A DNA stretch of 64,000 bases from JADCRZ01 sp037718865 (lineage in GTDB: Bacteria; Bacteroidota; Bacteroidia; Chitinophagales; Chitinophagaceae), in the NCBI GenBank assembly GCA_037718865.1, contig JBBJMP010000020.1, forward strand, positions 52,227 through 116,226, given 5' to 3'. The number at the start of each line of letters is the position of its first letter. Positions within the stretch are counted from its first letter, which is position 1. Positions 27,808-35,935 of this stretch are shown one piece after another. The translations under genes and the position numbers were made by a program. The notes under the pieces were generated by a model. The model did not search any database, was not told the origin of the DNA, and worked only from the letters and a program-made list of their open reading frames with translations.

Positions 27808-29466
27808 TTATTTCTTATCATACCCAACCGTTTTCTTGGCACCTGTAAAGATAGTTTTCCAGATCAGGTTAAAGAAAGATTTATGTGTATCTCGTTGAAA
27901 AGCAGCGTGGTGCACACGGGCTGGTTGATTATACCCCGGATTATCTTTTTTTAGGATAAATCTGTTAGCCACAAAACTTAACAACCCGCGTTTTTTTAAA
28001 GTATCGCCCGAAACTTTAAGCGCTGTTATTTGCAGATCGTTGTACAATAACTTGACTTTCCCGCTTGCCGCACGGTTATGGCCTCGTATGGATACCTCCA
28101 TTTTATTTATCTGAAGTGAATTCACTTTAACCAATGCCAGGGGAATAGTAATTTTATTAAGAGCTTCACTCTGCAGGCTCCCGAGAGAAGCTTCTACACC
28201 AAAACTGCCATTTTTACTTTCAGCAAGGTTCAGTGTAAAAGCTGCCGTTAGAGGTGCTTGTTTCATGAATTGGGCACGCGCGTTGATTTTACAAAACGGC
28301 TTTTGGCGGATAGCCTCCGGTGAGTTAGTGAGATTGGTAATGAGACCATGGATATTGTCAAAGTATAGCGATCCTGTCTGGCCTGATTTAGGATTTAATT
28401 CCGAATAGGAAAGATCCAGGTTTTGAATCAGCAAGCTATCCAAATTAATAGTAAATGGCAGTTTCATTAAAAGCTGATGAGGGTATTTTCCAACCTTGGA
28501 TCTGGTGTCAGGTGGTTGTGATTTATCGTTGAATACTTTTACCTTGCCATTTTTCATGGTGATCTTCCTGGTAAGAAACGACTCTTCTGCAAGCATCGAC
28601 CACCAGTCTACCTCCGTAAAATGCATCTCTTCGATCAAAAGTTCAAATCTGTCCTGCTGGTGTTTAACACGTTGATAAAAGTTTTTGACAGATAACCTGG
28701 GCCTGAAAGTTAATGCCTTTAGTCGTATGCGCTTTTCTGTTGCAAGGATATCCAGTTCCCCGACACTGAAACGGTATAAACTATCGGATGTGTTCAACGA
28801 ATAATCCTTGAGGTTAATCAAACAATTTCGGGCATACAAAAACCGCTGCCGATCATACTGGGTAGAAGAATCAACAAGAATGTCTTTAAAGAAAAGTTTT
28901 ACATTCATTAACCGGGTTTCTTTATTTTTTTGATTGCGGTTTGTATATATTAAATCGACATTCTGGAGTACAATGGTATCTACTTTTATACTGCGGATAT
29001 CCTTTTGTATCAGTTCATAAACTGATGGCACGGAATCCCTGGCCGGCTGGTTATACGGTTGTTTCTTATGCAGGATCTTTACTACAGGATTATTGATATA
29101 TAAGGTACCTAGGTTAATTACTTTATTGGCTATGAAATCTGCCGGAACGATGTCATCAACGGATAACAGGCTGATGCTTACGTCAAAAAGGTCATTAGGC
29201 GCTTTGTGATCTTTTTCCATCTGCGCATACACCAAGGTGTCCGGACGAAGACGCGCATTAACTAGTTTAATTTTTGATCTGATCACATCAGTTTCCAGCC
29301 TTTCAATATCAAGATGGTATAAGCCACCGGAGCCATCTGTAACCAATTTACTTAATCGCTGCTTGATCAATGGTTCAAAGTCTCTGAGTTTGTTGTAATA
29401 GAGATAAAGAAATAATCCGCCCGAAATGCAAATCAGCACTAGTACTATGATTAATATTTTTCTCAT
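27808..29466 (-). CDS. AsmA-like membrane-anchored protein, function unknown
   Basis: The 552-residue protein has a single N-terminal membrane helix (residues 3-24) and a long periplasmic part of beta-rich segments with repeated phrases such as LxIxNLDL and VNSLQINKMEVSIRGHN. This pattern is seen in AsmA/DUF748-type proteins that work at the envelope. I do not recognise a catalytic motif. It lies between rplL (after a terminator) and rpoB (before its promoter), a position usually empty. No promoter of its own is evident, so read-through from rplL is likely. Confidence 0.7.
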   Translation of the reverse strand: MRKILIIVLVLICISGGLFLYLYYNKLRDFEPLIKQRLSKLVTDGSGGLYHLDIERLETDVIRSKIKLVNARLRPDTLVYAQMEKDHKAPNDLFDVSISLLSVDDIVPADFIANKVINLGTLYINNPVVKILHKKQPYNQPARDSVPSVYELIQKDIRSIKVDTIVLQNVDLIYTNRNQKNKETRLMNVKLFFKDILVDSSTQYDRQRFLYARNCLINLKDYSLNTSDSLYRFSVGELDILATEKRIRLKALTFRPRLSVKNFYQRVKHQQDRFELLIEEMHFTEVDWWSMLAEESFLTRKITMKNGKVKVFNDKSQPPDTRSKVGKYPHQLLMKLPFTINLDSLLIQNLDLSYSELNPKSGQTGSLYFDNIHGLITNLTNSPEAIRQKPFCKINARAQFMKQAPLTAAFTLNLAESKNGSFGVEASLGSLQSEALNKITIPLALVKVNSLQINKMEVSIRGHNRAASGKVKLLYNDLQITALKVSGDTLKKRGLLSFVANRFILKKDNPGYNQPARVHHAAFQRDTHKSFFNLIWKTIFTGAKKTVGYDKK

Positions 29467-29631
29467 ATGAGAAGGGCAAGCTTATGTTTCATTAGTCAAA
29501 ATGATCAGCACTTTATGTAAACTTAGTTGTATATTCCTGCTTTATGCAACCAAGCCCGGATTGTTTAGGCGGCTTAATCATTTATTTGTATTTCTTTAAC
29601 AGTGATTCGCGGGATGAATTTCACTCCCGGA

Positions 29632-29662
29632 CAAAAAAAAACCCGGTAAACTCTTACCAGGT
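29632..29662 (-). terminator. terminator after rplL
   Basis: On the minus strand CCTGGTAA-GAGT-TTACCGGG (one mismatch) is followed by a run of nine T. It lies 28 bases past the rplL stop and should end or attenuate the rplKAJL transcript. Confidence 0.8.
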
Positions 29663-29689
29663 CTTTCTTTATAAAGTTAGCCTTACAGA

Positions 29690-30070
29690 TTACTGAATTT
29701 CAACTTCTGCACCTGCATCCGTCAATTTGGTCTTCAGTTCTTCCGATTCAGCTTTGTTTACACCTTCTTTAACAGCTTTTGGAGCTCCATCTACCAATTC
29801 TTTAGCTTCTTTAAGTCCTAAGCCGGTAAGGTCTTTCACAATTTTAACCACATTTAATTTATTAGCGCCAGGGGCTTTAAGAATGACGTTGAAAGACGTT
29901 TTTTCTTCAACTGCCGGTGCAGCGCCGGCTGCCGGGCCAGCTCCTGATACGGCTACTGCTGCTGCTGCCGGTTCAATACCGTATTCTTCTTTAAGAATTT
30001 TAGCCAGTTCATTAACCTCTTTAATGGTGAGGTTCACCAGTTGTTCTGCGAATGCTTTTAGGTCTGCCAT
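29690..30070 (-). CDS. rplL: 50S ribosomal protein bL12 (L7/L12)
   Basis: bL12 forms the mobile stalk that recruits translation GTPases. The 126-residue protein has an N-terminal dimerisation part, an Ala/Pro-rich hinge (AAAVAVSGAGPAAGAAPA, residues 37-54) and the C-terminal factor-binding domain (KTSFNVILK...GLGLKEAKELVDGAPK). A hairpin just before the start may help its higher synthesis relative to rplJ. Confidence 0.97.
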   Translation of the reverse strand: MADLKAFAEQLVNLTIKEVNELAKILKEEYGIEPAAAAVAVSGAGPAAGAAPAVEEKTSFNVILKAPGANKLNVVKIVKDLTGLGLKEAKELVDGAPKAVKEGVNKAESEELKTKLTDAGAEVEIQ

Positions 30071-30084
30071 GTTATAAAATTTTT

Positions 30085-30118
30085 TCCGCCTTCATGTCCG
30101 CTTGAAGGATCCGGCGGA
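30085..30118 (-). promoter_or_regulatory. hairpin before rplL
   Basis: TCCGCC/GGCGGA arms enclose a CCTTCA/TGAAGG pairing. In the rplJ-rplL transcript this fold ends about 15 bases before the rplL start and is followed by an unstructured A/U run. It may protect the rplL mRNA or raise its translation. Confidence 0.45.
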
Positions 30119-30216
30119 GGATTAAAAAAATTTGCCATTATTGTCCCTCAGGCCTGGGTATAAAAATGTACGATGTTATTTGTAAGATGTAAAAAACTAA
30201 AGTTAATTGAGCTCCA

Positions 30217-30762
30217 TTAAGGCTCAACTGTCGATCCTTCCGCCCTGGCTTCCAGTGCTTTAACTAAAGCAGCAAGCTTATTTCCGCCATTCAGCGCGCT
30301 GATCACATTCTTTCCAGGTGATTGCAGCAGGCCAATGATCTCACCAATAAGGTCATGCTTACCCTTCAGCACGGTGAGGGCAGCCAACTGATCGTTACCT
30401 GTAAATACTTCTCCATCAATAAAAGCTGCTTTCAAAACGGGCTTTTCTCCATTTATCTCTTTACGGAAACTGGAAATGATTAAAGCAGGTTCTTTTGCGC
30501 TTTCGCTGAACATCAGCGCAGTTACACCATGCAAAGAATCGAACACTCCGGAGTATCGTTGATCGCTAATGTTTTCGAGCGCTTTTTTTATCAGGGTATT
30601 TTTTGCCACTCTCATCTCTACGTTCTTATCAAAACAAATCCGGCGTAGTTTGGTTACCTGTTCTACGGTAAGAGATTCGGTATTCGTAACATAGAAGTTA
30701 TTATATTGAGAGAACTTCCCCTTCAGCGCTTCAATAACTTCCTTTTTTTGATCTTTTGTCAT
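30217..30762 (-). CDS. rplJ: 50S ribosomal protein uL10
   Basis: uL10 anchors the bL12 dimers to 23S rRNA at the GTPase centre. The 181-residue length is normal, with an N-terminal rRNA-binding domain (KKEVIEALKGKFSQYNNFYVT) and a C-terminal helix for L12 dimers. It is 54 bases after rplA and 146 bases before rplL. Confidence 0.96.
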   Translation of the reverse strand: MTKDQKKEVIEALKGKFSQYNNFYVTNTESLTVEQVTKLRRICFDKNVEMRVAKNTLIKKALENISDQRYSGVFDSLHGVTALMFSESAKEPALIISSFRKEINGEKPVLKAAFIDGEVFTGNDQLAALTVLKGKHDLIGEIIGLLQSPGKNVISALNGGNKLAALVKALEARAEGSTVEP

Positions 30763-30816
30763 AACACATGATTAATTCGTTCCCCTGGTAGTTGGAAGAA
30801 TATTACTTAAATAAGA

Positions 30817-31509
30817 TTAGTGCACAAATGTTTTGGTATCAATAGCAATTCCCGGGCTCATTGAACTGGCCATACTCACACCACGCAGGTAGACACCTTT
30901 GGCAGACGACGGCTTCAATTTAATTATTGCGTTGATAAACTCATTACTGTTATCGACGATTTTATCAGGACCAAAACTTACCCTTCCGATTGAGGCATGA
31001 ATGATACCAGCCTTATCTACTTTGAATGCTATTTTACCTCCTTTCACTTCAGTAACAGCCCCCGCAATATCGTTGGTAACCGTTCCTGTTTTAGGGTTTG
31101 GCATCAGGTTTCTTGGGCCCAGAATTTTACCCAGCCTACCTATCTTAGGCATTACAGAAGGAGTTGCAATGATGACATCAACATCCGTCCAGCCGCCTTC
31201 AATTTTTTGAATGAATTCATCCAGGCCTACAAAATCTGCTCCTGAACCTTTCGCTTCGCCTTCTTTATCCGGAGTGCAAAGAACCAAAACCCGTTTAGTT
31301 TTGCCGGTGCCGTGCGGTAAGGTTACCGTACCACGGATAGCCTGGTCTGCTTTTTTCGGATCAACGCCCAAACGGATATGAAGATCTACAGAAGCATCAA
31401 ACTTGCAGGTGCTGATTTCTTTCACCAGGGTAGATGCATCTTTTAATGTATATATTTTAGTGGAATCGATTTTTTTATTTGCCTCTTTTCTTTTTTTACT
31501 GATAGCCAT
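30817..31509 (-). CDS. rplA: 50S ribosomal protein uL1
   Basis: uL1 forms the L1 stalk that moves deacylated tRNA out of the E site and represses its own operon. The 230-residue protein carries the signature region ILGPRNLMPNPKTGT. It lies 26 bases after rplK. A likely L1-binding leader is at 31990-32040. Confidence 0.96.
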   Translation of the reverse strand: MAISKKRKEANKKIDSTKIYTLKDASTLVKEISTCKFDASVDLHIRLGVDPKKADQAIRGTVTLPHGTGKTKRVLVLCTPDKEGEAKGSGADFVGLDEFIQKIEGGWTDVDVIIATPSVMPKIGRLGKILGPRNLMPNPKTGTVTNDIAGAVTEVKGGKIAFKVDKAGIIHASIGRVSFGPDKIVDNSNEFINAIIKLKPSSAKGVYLRGVSMASSMSPGIAIDTKTFVH

Positions 31510-31535
31510 GGCTCAAAATTTTTAAGTGATACAAA

Positions 31536-31979
31536 TTATTTTTCCCAGGGCGACTGGCCTTCAACAGTCAGGCCCATGCTACGGGCGGTGCCTGCAACCA
31601 TACGCATCGCGCTTTCTACAGTGAAGCAATTTAGATCAGGCATTTTGTCCTTGGCAATAGCTTCAACCTGTACCCAGGTAACTTTTCCAACCTTGTTACG
31701 GTTGGGCTCTTTTGAACCACTTTGAATTTTTGCAGCGTCCATCAGCTGAACAGCAGCAGGAGGAGTTTTAATAATGAATTCAAAACTCTTGTCAGTATAT
31801 ACGGTGATTAAAACAGGGAGAACTTTTCCTATTTTATCCTGGGTTCTGGCATTAAACTGCTTACAGAACTCCATAATATTTATCCCCTTGGAACCAAGGG
31901 CAGGACCGATCGGAGGTGCAGGATTGGCTTGTCCGCCCTTTACCTGCAGTTTAACATAACCTGAAATTTCCTTTGACAT
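31536..31979 (-). CDS. rplK: 50S ribosomal protein uL11
   Basis: uL11 sits at the base of the stalk and binds the 23S GTPase-associated centre. The 147-residue protein has the Pro-rich PAPPIGPALGSKG segment at 20-32 and the C-terminal rRNA-binding motif (GTARSMGLTVEG). It heads rplK-rplA-rplJ-rplL, with its own promoter and structured leader. Confidence 0.97.
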   Translation of the reverse strand: MSKEISGYVKLQVKGGQANPAPPIGPALGSKGINIMEFCKQFNARTQDKIGKVLPVLITVYTDKSFEFIIKTPPAAVQLMDAAKIQSGSKEPNRNKVGKVTWVQVEAIAKDKMPDLNCFTVESAMRMVAGTARSMGLTVEGQSPWEK

Positions 31980-31989
31980 GTTTTCTATT

Positions 31990-32040
31990 TTGGTGTTAAC
32001 GTCTTACATCAGTTCCGCAAGCGGTAGTGAAGACTCCCAG
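31990..32040 (-). promoter_or_regulatory. candidate L1-binding leader before rplK
   Basis: In the rplK leader the minus strand reads CTGGGAG, a stem GTCTT/AAGAC holding an inner CCGC/GCGG hairpin, then GTTAACACC. A GGGAG, stem-loop, GTTA-ACC layout before rplK is the pattern I know for L1 repression of the L11 operon, mimicking the L1 site in 23S rRNA. Assignment rests on memory of that layout. Confidence 0.5.
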
Positions 32041-32071
32041 TTTATTTTTAAAGAACTCTTATTTGGGGGTG

Positions 32072-32102
32072 CGAAAGTAGGTAAATTATTGAAATCTGCA
32101 AA
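32072..32102 (-). promoter_or_regulatory. rplK operon promoter
   Basis: On the minus strand TTTG (32102-32099), 19 bases, then TACTTTCG (32079-32072), one mismatch from TAnnTTTG. It lies between nusG and rplK and would start the transcript just before the candidate L1 leader. Confidence 0.55.
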
Positions 32103-32178
32103 GATTATTTGCTTCCTGGAGTCATCCGGTCAAACTGTTAGTGGTAGCTCCGGTCATTGGAGTTTAGCCTTAGTGGGC

Positions 32179-32742
32179 CTAATTAATCTTCTCCACCTGC
32201 ATGTAGTTAAGCTCAACCGGCGTTGAACGTCCGAAGATTTTTACGGTAACTTTTAGCTTTTTCTTTTCATCGTTCACTTCTTCAATGATTCCGTTAAAAT
32301 CGTTGAAAGGCCCTTCAATGATCTTAATCGTTTCTCCTACGATGAATGGCTCACTCATGCTTACTCCTCCAGCCTCAGCCATCTCATCCATTTTGCCTAA
32401 CATCTTGTTCACCTCGGTCTTCCGGAGCGCTATCGGATTTTCTTTTCCAAGGAAATGAATAACATTGGAGGTGTTTTTAATAGTTTCTCTGATATCATCA
32501 CCCAATTTACCTTCCATTACTTCAATCATCACATATCCGGGGTAATAGTTCCGTTCCCGCATTACTTTTTTCCCGTTCTGTACTTTGTATACCTTTTCAA
32601 CCGGTAGAAAAACCTGTTTAACAATTTCTCCCCAACCGCTACGCGATATTTCCTTGTCGAGATACTCTTTAACCTTACGTTCCTTGCCACTAACTACTCT
32701 TAATACGTACCACTTGGTTTCTTCTTTACTTACTGTTTCCAT
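32179..32742 (-). CDS. nusG: transcription termination/antitermination factor NusG
   Basis: NusG binds RNA polymerase and links it to Rho or the ribosome. The 187-residue protein has the N-terminal NGN domain (KWYVLRVVSGKERKVKEYL, FLPVEKVYKVQNGKK, NYYPGYVMI) and a C-terminal KOW domain (VGETIKIIEGPFNDFNGIIEEV). It overlaps nothing; secE ends 2 bases before its start. Confidence 0.97.
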   Translation of the reverse strand: METVSKEETKWYVLRVVSGKERKVKEYLDKEISRSGWGEIVKQVFLPVEKVYKVQNGKKVMRERNYYPGYVMIEVMEGKLGDDIRETIKNTSNVIHFLGKENPIALRKTEVNKMLGKMDEMAEAGGVSMSEPFIVGETIKIIEGPFNDFNGIIEEVNDEKKKLKVTVKIFGRSTPVELNYMQVEKIN

Positions 32743-32744
32743 AA

Positions 32745-32951
32745 TTAGGTTTTGTAGAAATCGTAAATGAAATTAAGCAGTTGATTAGAAGCAAAGTCCA
32801 TCACCGCCACGATCGCTGTTATTAATACAGTAGCAACCAATACGATAATAGTAGATTGCTGAAGTTGAACCCAGGTGGGCCAGGTCACTTTTTCCAACAG
32901 CTCCTTATAAGACTCACTAAAATATTCACCAATTTTATACATAATAAACAT
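32745..32951 (-). CDS. secE: preprotein translocase subunit SecE
   Basis: SecE is the small clamp subunit of the SecYEG channel. The 68-residue form has one membrane helix (STIIVLVATVLITAIVAVMDFA) after the conserved amphipathic segment ESYKELLEKVTWPTW. Met4 (MYKIGEYF) is an alternative start. It is between tRNA-Trp and nusG as usual in this phylum. Confidence 0.95.
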   Translation of the reverse strand: MFIMYKIGEYFSESYKELLEKVTWPTWVQLQQSTIIVLVATVLITAIVAVMDFASNQLLNFIYDFYKT

Positions 32952-33004
32952 TTCAAATCAAAAAAAGAACAAATACTGTTCTATTTTATTCACCATTTAC
33001 TCGG

Positions 33005-33075
33005 CACGGGCACTAGGATTCGAACCCAGATCAAAGGTTTTGGAGACCTCTATTCTACCATTGAACTATGCCCGT
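33005..33075 (-). tRNA. trnW: tRNA-Trp (CCA anticodon)
   Basis: Acceptor arms ACGGGCA/TGCCCGT pair fully. The anticodon loop is CTCCAAA, the T-arm has GGTTCGAATCC, and the length is 71. The 3' CCA is not encoded. It is transcribed with secE. Confidence 0.96.
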
Positions 33076-33160
33076 AAAAGAAACGACCATTGGCAAAATC
33101 TTACTGTTGAAACAGGATGCCGGTCTTCTTAAAACCAATTCCATTTACATCTGAGGGGTA

Positions 33161-33192
33161 CAAAGTTAAAAATCCTGACTGCTTCCTACAAG
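33161..33192 (-). promoter_or_regulatory. promoter of tRNA-Trp-secE-nusG
   Basis: On the minus strand CTTG (33192-33189), 20 bases, then TAACTTTG (33168-33161), an exact -7. It lies between the tuf terminator and tRNA-Trp. Confidence 0.6.
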
Positions 33193-33206
33193 TTTTGTTT
33201 AATGCC

Positions 33207-33239
33207 AAAAAAGTGCCCGCACATACAGGCACTTTTTTT
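33207..33239 (-). terminator. terminator after tuf
   Basis: AAAAAAGTGCC and GGCACTTTTTT make an 11-bp stem with a 10-base loop and A/T runs on both sides, 39 bases past the tuf stop. Confidence 0.85.
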
Positions 33240-33277
33240 AACTAGCACATCAATAATTGATACCTGGTACTTAGTAC

Positions 33278-34465
33278 CTATTTAATTATTTCAGTCACCT
33301 GGCCTGCACCCACGGTACGCCCACCTTCACGAATCGCAAATTTCAAGCCCTTTTCCATGGCAATAGGTTGGATAAGCTTAACAGTCAGTGATGTGTTATC
33401 ACCCGGCATGACCATTTCAGTGCCTGCAGGCAATTCAACCTCACCGGTAACATCCGTGGTACGGAAATAAAACTGGGGGCGGTATTTATTAAAGAACGGC
33501 GTATGACGCCCGCCTTCCTCTTTACTCAAAACGTAAACTTCACCTTTAAATTCGGTATGCGGAGTTATGGAACCTGGTTTGCAAAGAACCATGCCACGCC
33601 TGACCTGATTTTTTTCTATACCTCTGAGCAACAAACCAGCATTATCCCCGGCTTCTCCTTCGTCGAGCAATTTTTTAAACATTTCAACCCCTGTGATCAC
33701 AGAGTTTAACGGCTTCTCCATCAAACCTACAATTTCTACTCCTTCGCCCACCTTGATCTTTCCTCTTTCAATACGGCCTGTGGCTACTGTACCACGACCG
33801 GTAATGGAGAACACATCTTCTACAGACATAAGGAATGGCTGATCCACCGGGCGCGGCGGCAGTGGAATATAAGTATCGACAGCTTCCATCAGCTCATCTA
33901 TAGCTTTAATCCATTTTGCGTCACCGGCCAGTGCTCCGGTTGCAGAACCTTGAATGATGGGCGTGTTATCTCCATCAAAACCATATGAGTTTAACAGGTC
34001 ACGAATCTCCATTTCGACCAGTTCTATCAATTCAGGATCATCTACCAGGTCAACCTTATTCATAAAGACAACGATGCGGGGTACGCCTACCTGGCGGGCC
34101 AGCAAAATATGCTCTTTAGTCTGCGGCATCGGACCATCGGTAGCGGCCACAACTAAGATAGCGCCATCCATCTGGGCGGCGCCAGTAATCATATTTTTTA
34201 CGTAGTCGGCATGACCCGGACAGTCAACGTGAGCATAGTGACGATTAGCCGTTGCGTATTCCACGTGAGCCGTGTTGATAGTGATACCTCTTTCTTTTTC
34301 TTCAGGTGCACCGTCAATCTCGTCGTAATTCTTCTTTACCGCTAGACCTTTTTTTGACAAAATATCGGTGATAGCGGCAGTTAAAGTGGTTTTTCCATGG
34401 TCAACATGACCAATAGTACCAACGTTAACGTGAGGTTTCTCCCTCTTAAAGGTCTCTTTTGCCAT
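33278..34465 (-). CDS. tuf: elongation factor Tu
   Basis: EF-Tu brings aminoacyl-tRNA to the ribosome with GTP. The 395-residue protein shows the P-loop GHVDHGKTTLTAAI (19-32), the switch region RGITINTAHVEY, DCPGHADY and NKVD, then two beta-barrel domains (GRGTVATGRIERG; IREGGRTVGAGQVTEI). It is co-located with four upstream tRNAs, standard for Bacteroidota. Confidence 0.99.
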   Translation of the reverse strand: MAKETFKREKPHVNVGTIGHVDHGKTTLTAAITDILSKKGLAVKKNYDEIDGAPEEKERGITINTAHVEYATANRHYAHVDCPGHADYVKNMITGAAQMDGAILVVAATDGPMPQTKEHILLARQVGVPRIVVFMNKVDLVDDPELIELVEMEIRDLLNSYGFDGDNTPIIQGSATGALAGDAKWIKAIDELMEAVDTYIPLPPRPVDQPFLMSVEDVFSITGRGTVATGRIERGKIKVGEGVEIVGLMEKPLNSVITGVEMFKKLLDEGEAGDNAGLLLRGIEKNQVRRGMVLCKPGSITPHTEFKGEVYVLSKEEGGRHTPFFNKYRPQFYFRTTDVTGEVELPAGTEMVMPGDNTSLTVKLIQPIAMEKGLKFAIREGGRTVGAGQVTEIIK

Positions 34466-34502
34466 TTTATTTGTTTTTAGTTGTGACTTTAAGTTGTTAT
34501 TG

Positions 34503-34574
<72 letters not shown>

Positions 34575-34658
34575 TAATTAGTTCAGGAGTTCTACGTTCA
34601 GGTTTAGCATCACAGCATTTAGCCGAAAATGCCAAATTCCGGACGGGAATTATTTTTG

Positions 34659-34731
34659 AGCGGAAGACGAGGCTCGAACTCGCCACCTATAGCTTGGAAG
34701 GCTATCGCTCTACCAAATGAGCTACTTCCGC
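34659..34731 (-). tRNA. trnG: tRNA-Gly (TCC anticodon)
   Basis: Acceptor arms GCGGAAG/CTTCCGC. The anticodon loop is CTTCCAA on stem ATAGC/GCTAT, and the length is 73. Confidence 0.96.
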
Positions 34732-34889
34732 AATCTAATTTGCAAATTTGCGAATGTGCGAACTTGCGAATGTAAAGAACTTTATGACGTGCAGACATCA
34801 ACTTCGAGTAACAGCTCAGACCAGAAAAGAAAATCTTCACTTCCTCAGACAGGCATTTGCTCCTTTCCTCATTCGCACATTTGTTTCTG

Positions 34890-34972
34890 TGGGCAGGAGT
34901 GGATTCGAACCACTGAAGTCGAAAGACAGCGGATTTACAGTCCGCCCCATTTGGCCGCTCTGGAACCTGCCC
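34890..34972 (-). tRNA. trnY: tRNA-Tyr (GTA anticodon)
   Basis: Acceptor arms GGGCAGG/CCTGCCC. The anticodon loop is CTGTAAA on stem GCGGA/TCCGC, with a long variable arm as expected for a type II tRNA; length 83. Confidence 0.96.
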
Positions 34973-35052
34973 GTGATAACAATTAAGAAATTCGGAAAAA
35001 AGAAACAATTATTATACAGATAAATATTACTTCCATTTCGAAACTACTGCTG

Positions 35053-35125
35053 AGCCAGAGAAGGGTGTCGAACCCCCGACCTGCTGATTACAAATCAGCT
35101 GCTCTACCAACTGAGCTACTCTGGC
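35053..35125 (-). tRNA. trnT: tRNA-Thr (TGT anticodon)
   Basis: Acceptor arms GCCAGAG/CTCTGGC. The anticodon loop is TTTGTAA on stem GCTGA/TCAGC, and the length is 73. It is the first RNA of the tRNA-tuf transcript. Confidence 0.96.
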
Positions 35126-35426
35126 AAAACACATTCCAGGCAATACAAGCCATCAGACCTTAAATGTTGCCGGAGACTTTCCAAACGGTTACAGATCAAT
35201 AGACACTATCAGGACCAGCGTTCCCTTACAACCGGGCTGATCAGTACAAATCATAGTTAAAAGAACTTTCCCTGTACACACAAATATTGAGGGTGTTTTT
35301 TGGGAAGGCAAAGGTAAGTGAAATCTTGAAACCGAAAAATTTTGTAAAAGAATTTTTAGACGCCTGGCATTTCAATAAATGGTTTCTGAGTAACTGAGTA
35401 TGAACCGTTAAGAAAGTGATCAAAAG
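35126..35426. other. intergenic leader of the tRNA-tuf operon
   Basis: About 300 bases with no gene. It holds the tRNA-tuf promoter (35309-35337) and its roughly 175-base leader on the minus strand. I see no other supported feature. Confidence 0.5.
35309..35337 (-). promoter_or_regulatory. promoter of the tRNA-tuf operon
   Basis: On the minus strand TACCTTTG (35316-35309) is an exact -7, the same octamer as at rpoB. A TTTC lies 17 bases upstream. Confidence 0.5.
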
Positions 35427-35453
35427 TAAAAGGCCTCGCAGCGAGGCCTTTTA
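35427..35453 (-). terminator. terminator after hpf
   Basis: TAAAAGGCCTCG and CGAGGCCTTTTA form a perfect 12-bp stem with a 3-base loop, just past the hpf stop. Confidence 0.85.
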
Positions 35454-35461
35454 CCAGGTAT

Positions 35462-35761
35462 TTAAGCGGCTTGCCTATCCTTTCGTCGTTTTATTTGAGA
35501 TACCAGGGATTCTAAGGCAGCATCAAATGATTCTTCGAAAGATTTACTGCTTGCCTTAACAAAAAAGTCGTGGCGGGGTACGTGAACTCTGATTTCTGCG
35601 ATCTTGTCTTTGATGGTGTGAACAATATTGTCCAGTTTCAGGTAAACATCGACCTTGATAATCCGGTCATGAAAGGTGTTTAATTTTATCAGTTTCTTAT
35701 TGATGTGGTCTACAAGTTTGTTGTCTGCATCGAAGTGCACTGTCTGAATGTTTACGTTCAT
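35462..35761 (-). CDS. hpf: ribosome hibernation-promoting factor (short HPF/RaiA type)
   Basis: The 99-residue protein has the sigma-54-modulation/S30AE fold (MNVNIQTVHFDADNKLVDHI, then HVPRHDFFVKASSKSFEESFDAALESL). It binds the 30S decoding site in resting cells and stops translation. It lacks the C-terminal dimerisation domain of long HPF. It is downstream of the recombinase and rpsU on the same strand. A TATATTTG at 35886-35879 could be its -7 element. Confidence 0.92.
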   Translation of the reverse strand: MNVNIQTVHFDADNKLVDHINKKLIKLNTFHDRIIKVDVYLKLDNIVHTIKDKIAEIRVHVPRHDFFVKASSKSFEESFDAALESLVSQIKRRKDRQAA

Positions 35762-35935
35762 AGCGATCGCGTTTTAGGTGAACAATAAATTAAAAGAACT
35801 TTTCAAATTGAGTTATTGATTAATCACAATCTTTGCGTGTTAATTAATTATGAAGTTACTGTTTCAACCCTTTTTTTCCAAATATATTAAGTCCAGAAAT
35901 TGTGTAATTATGTTATATGTTTACCCCTAACCGGC

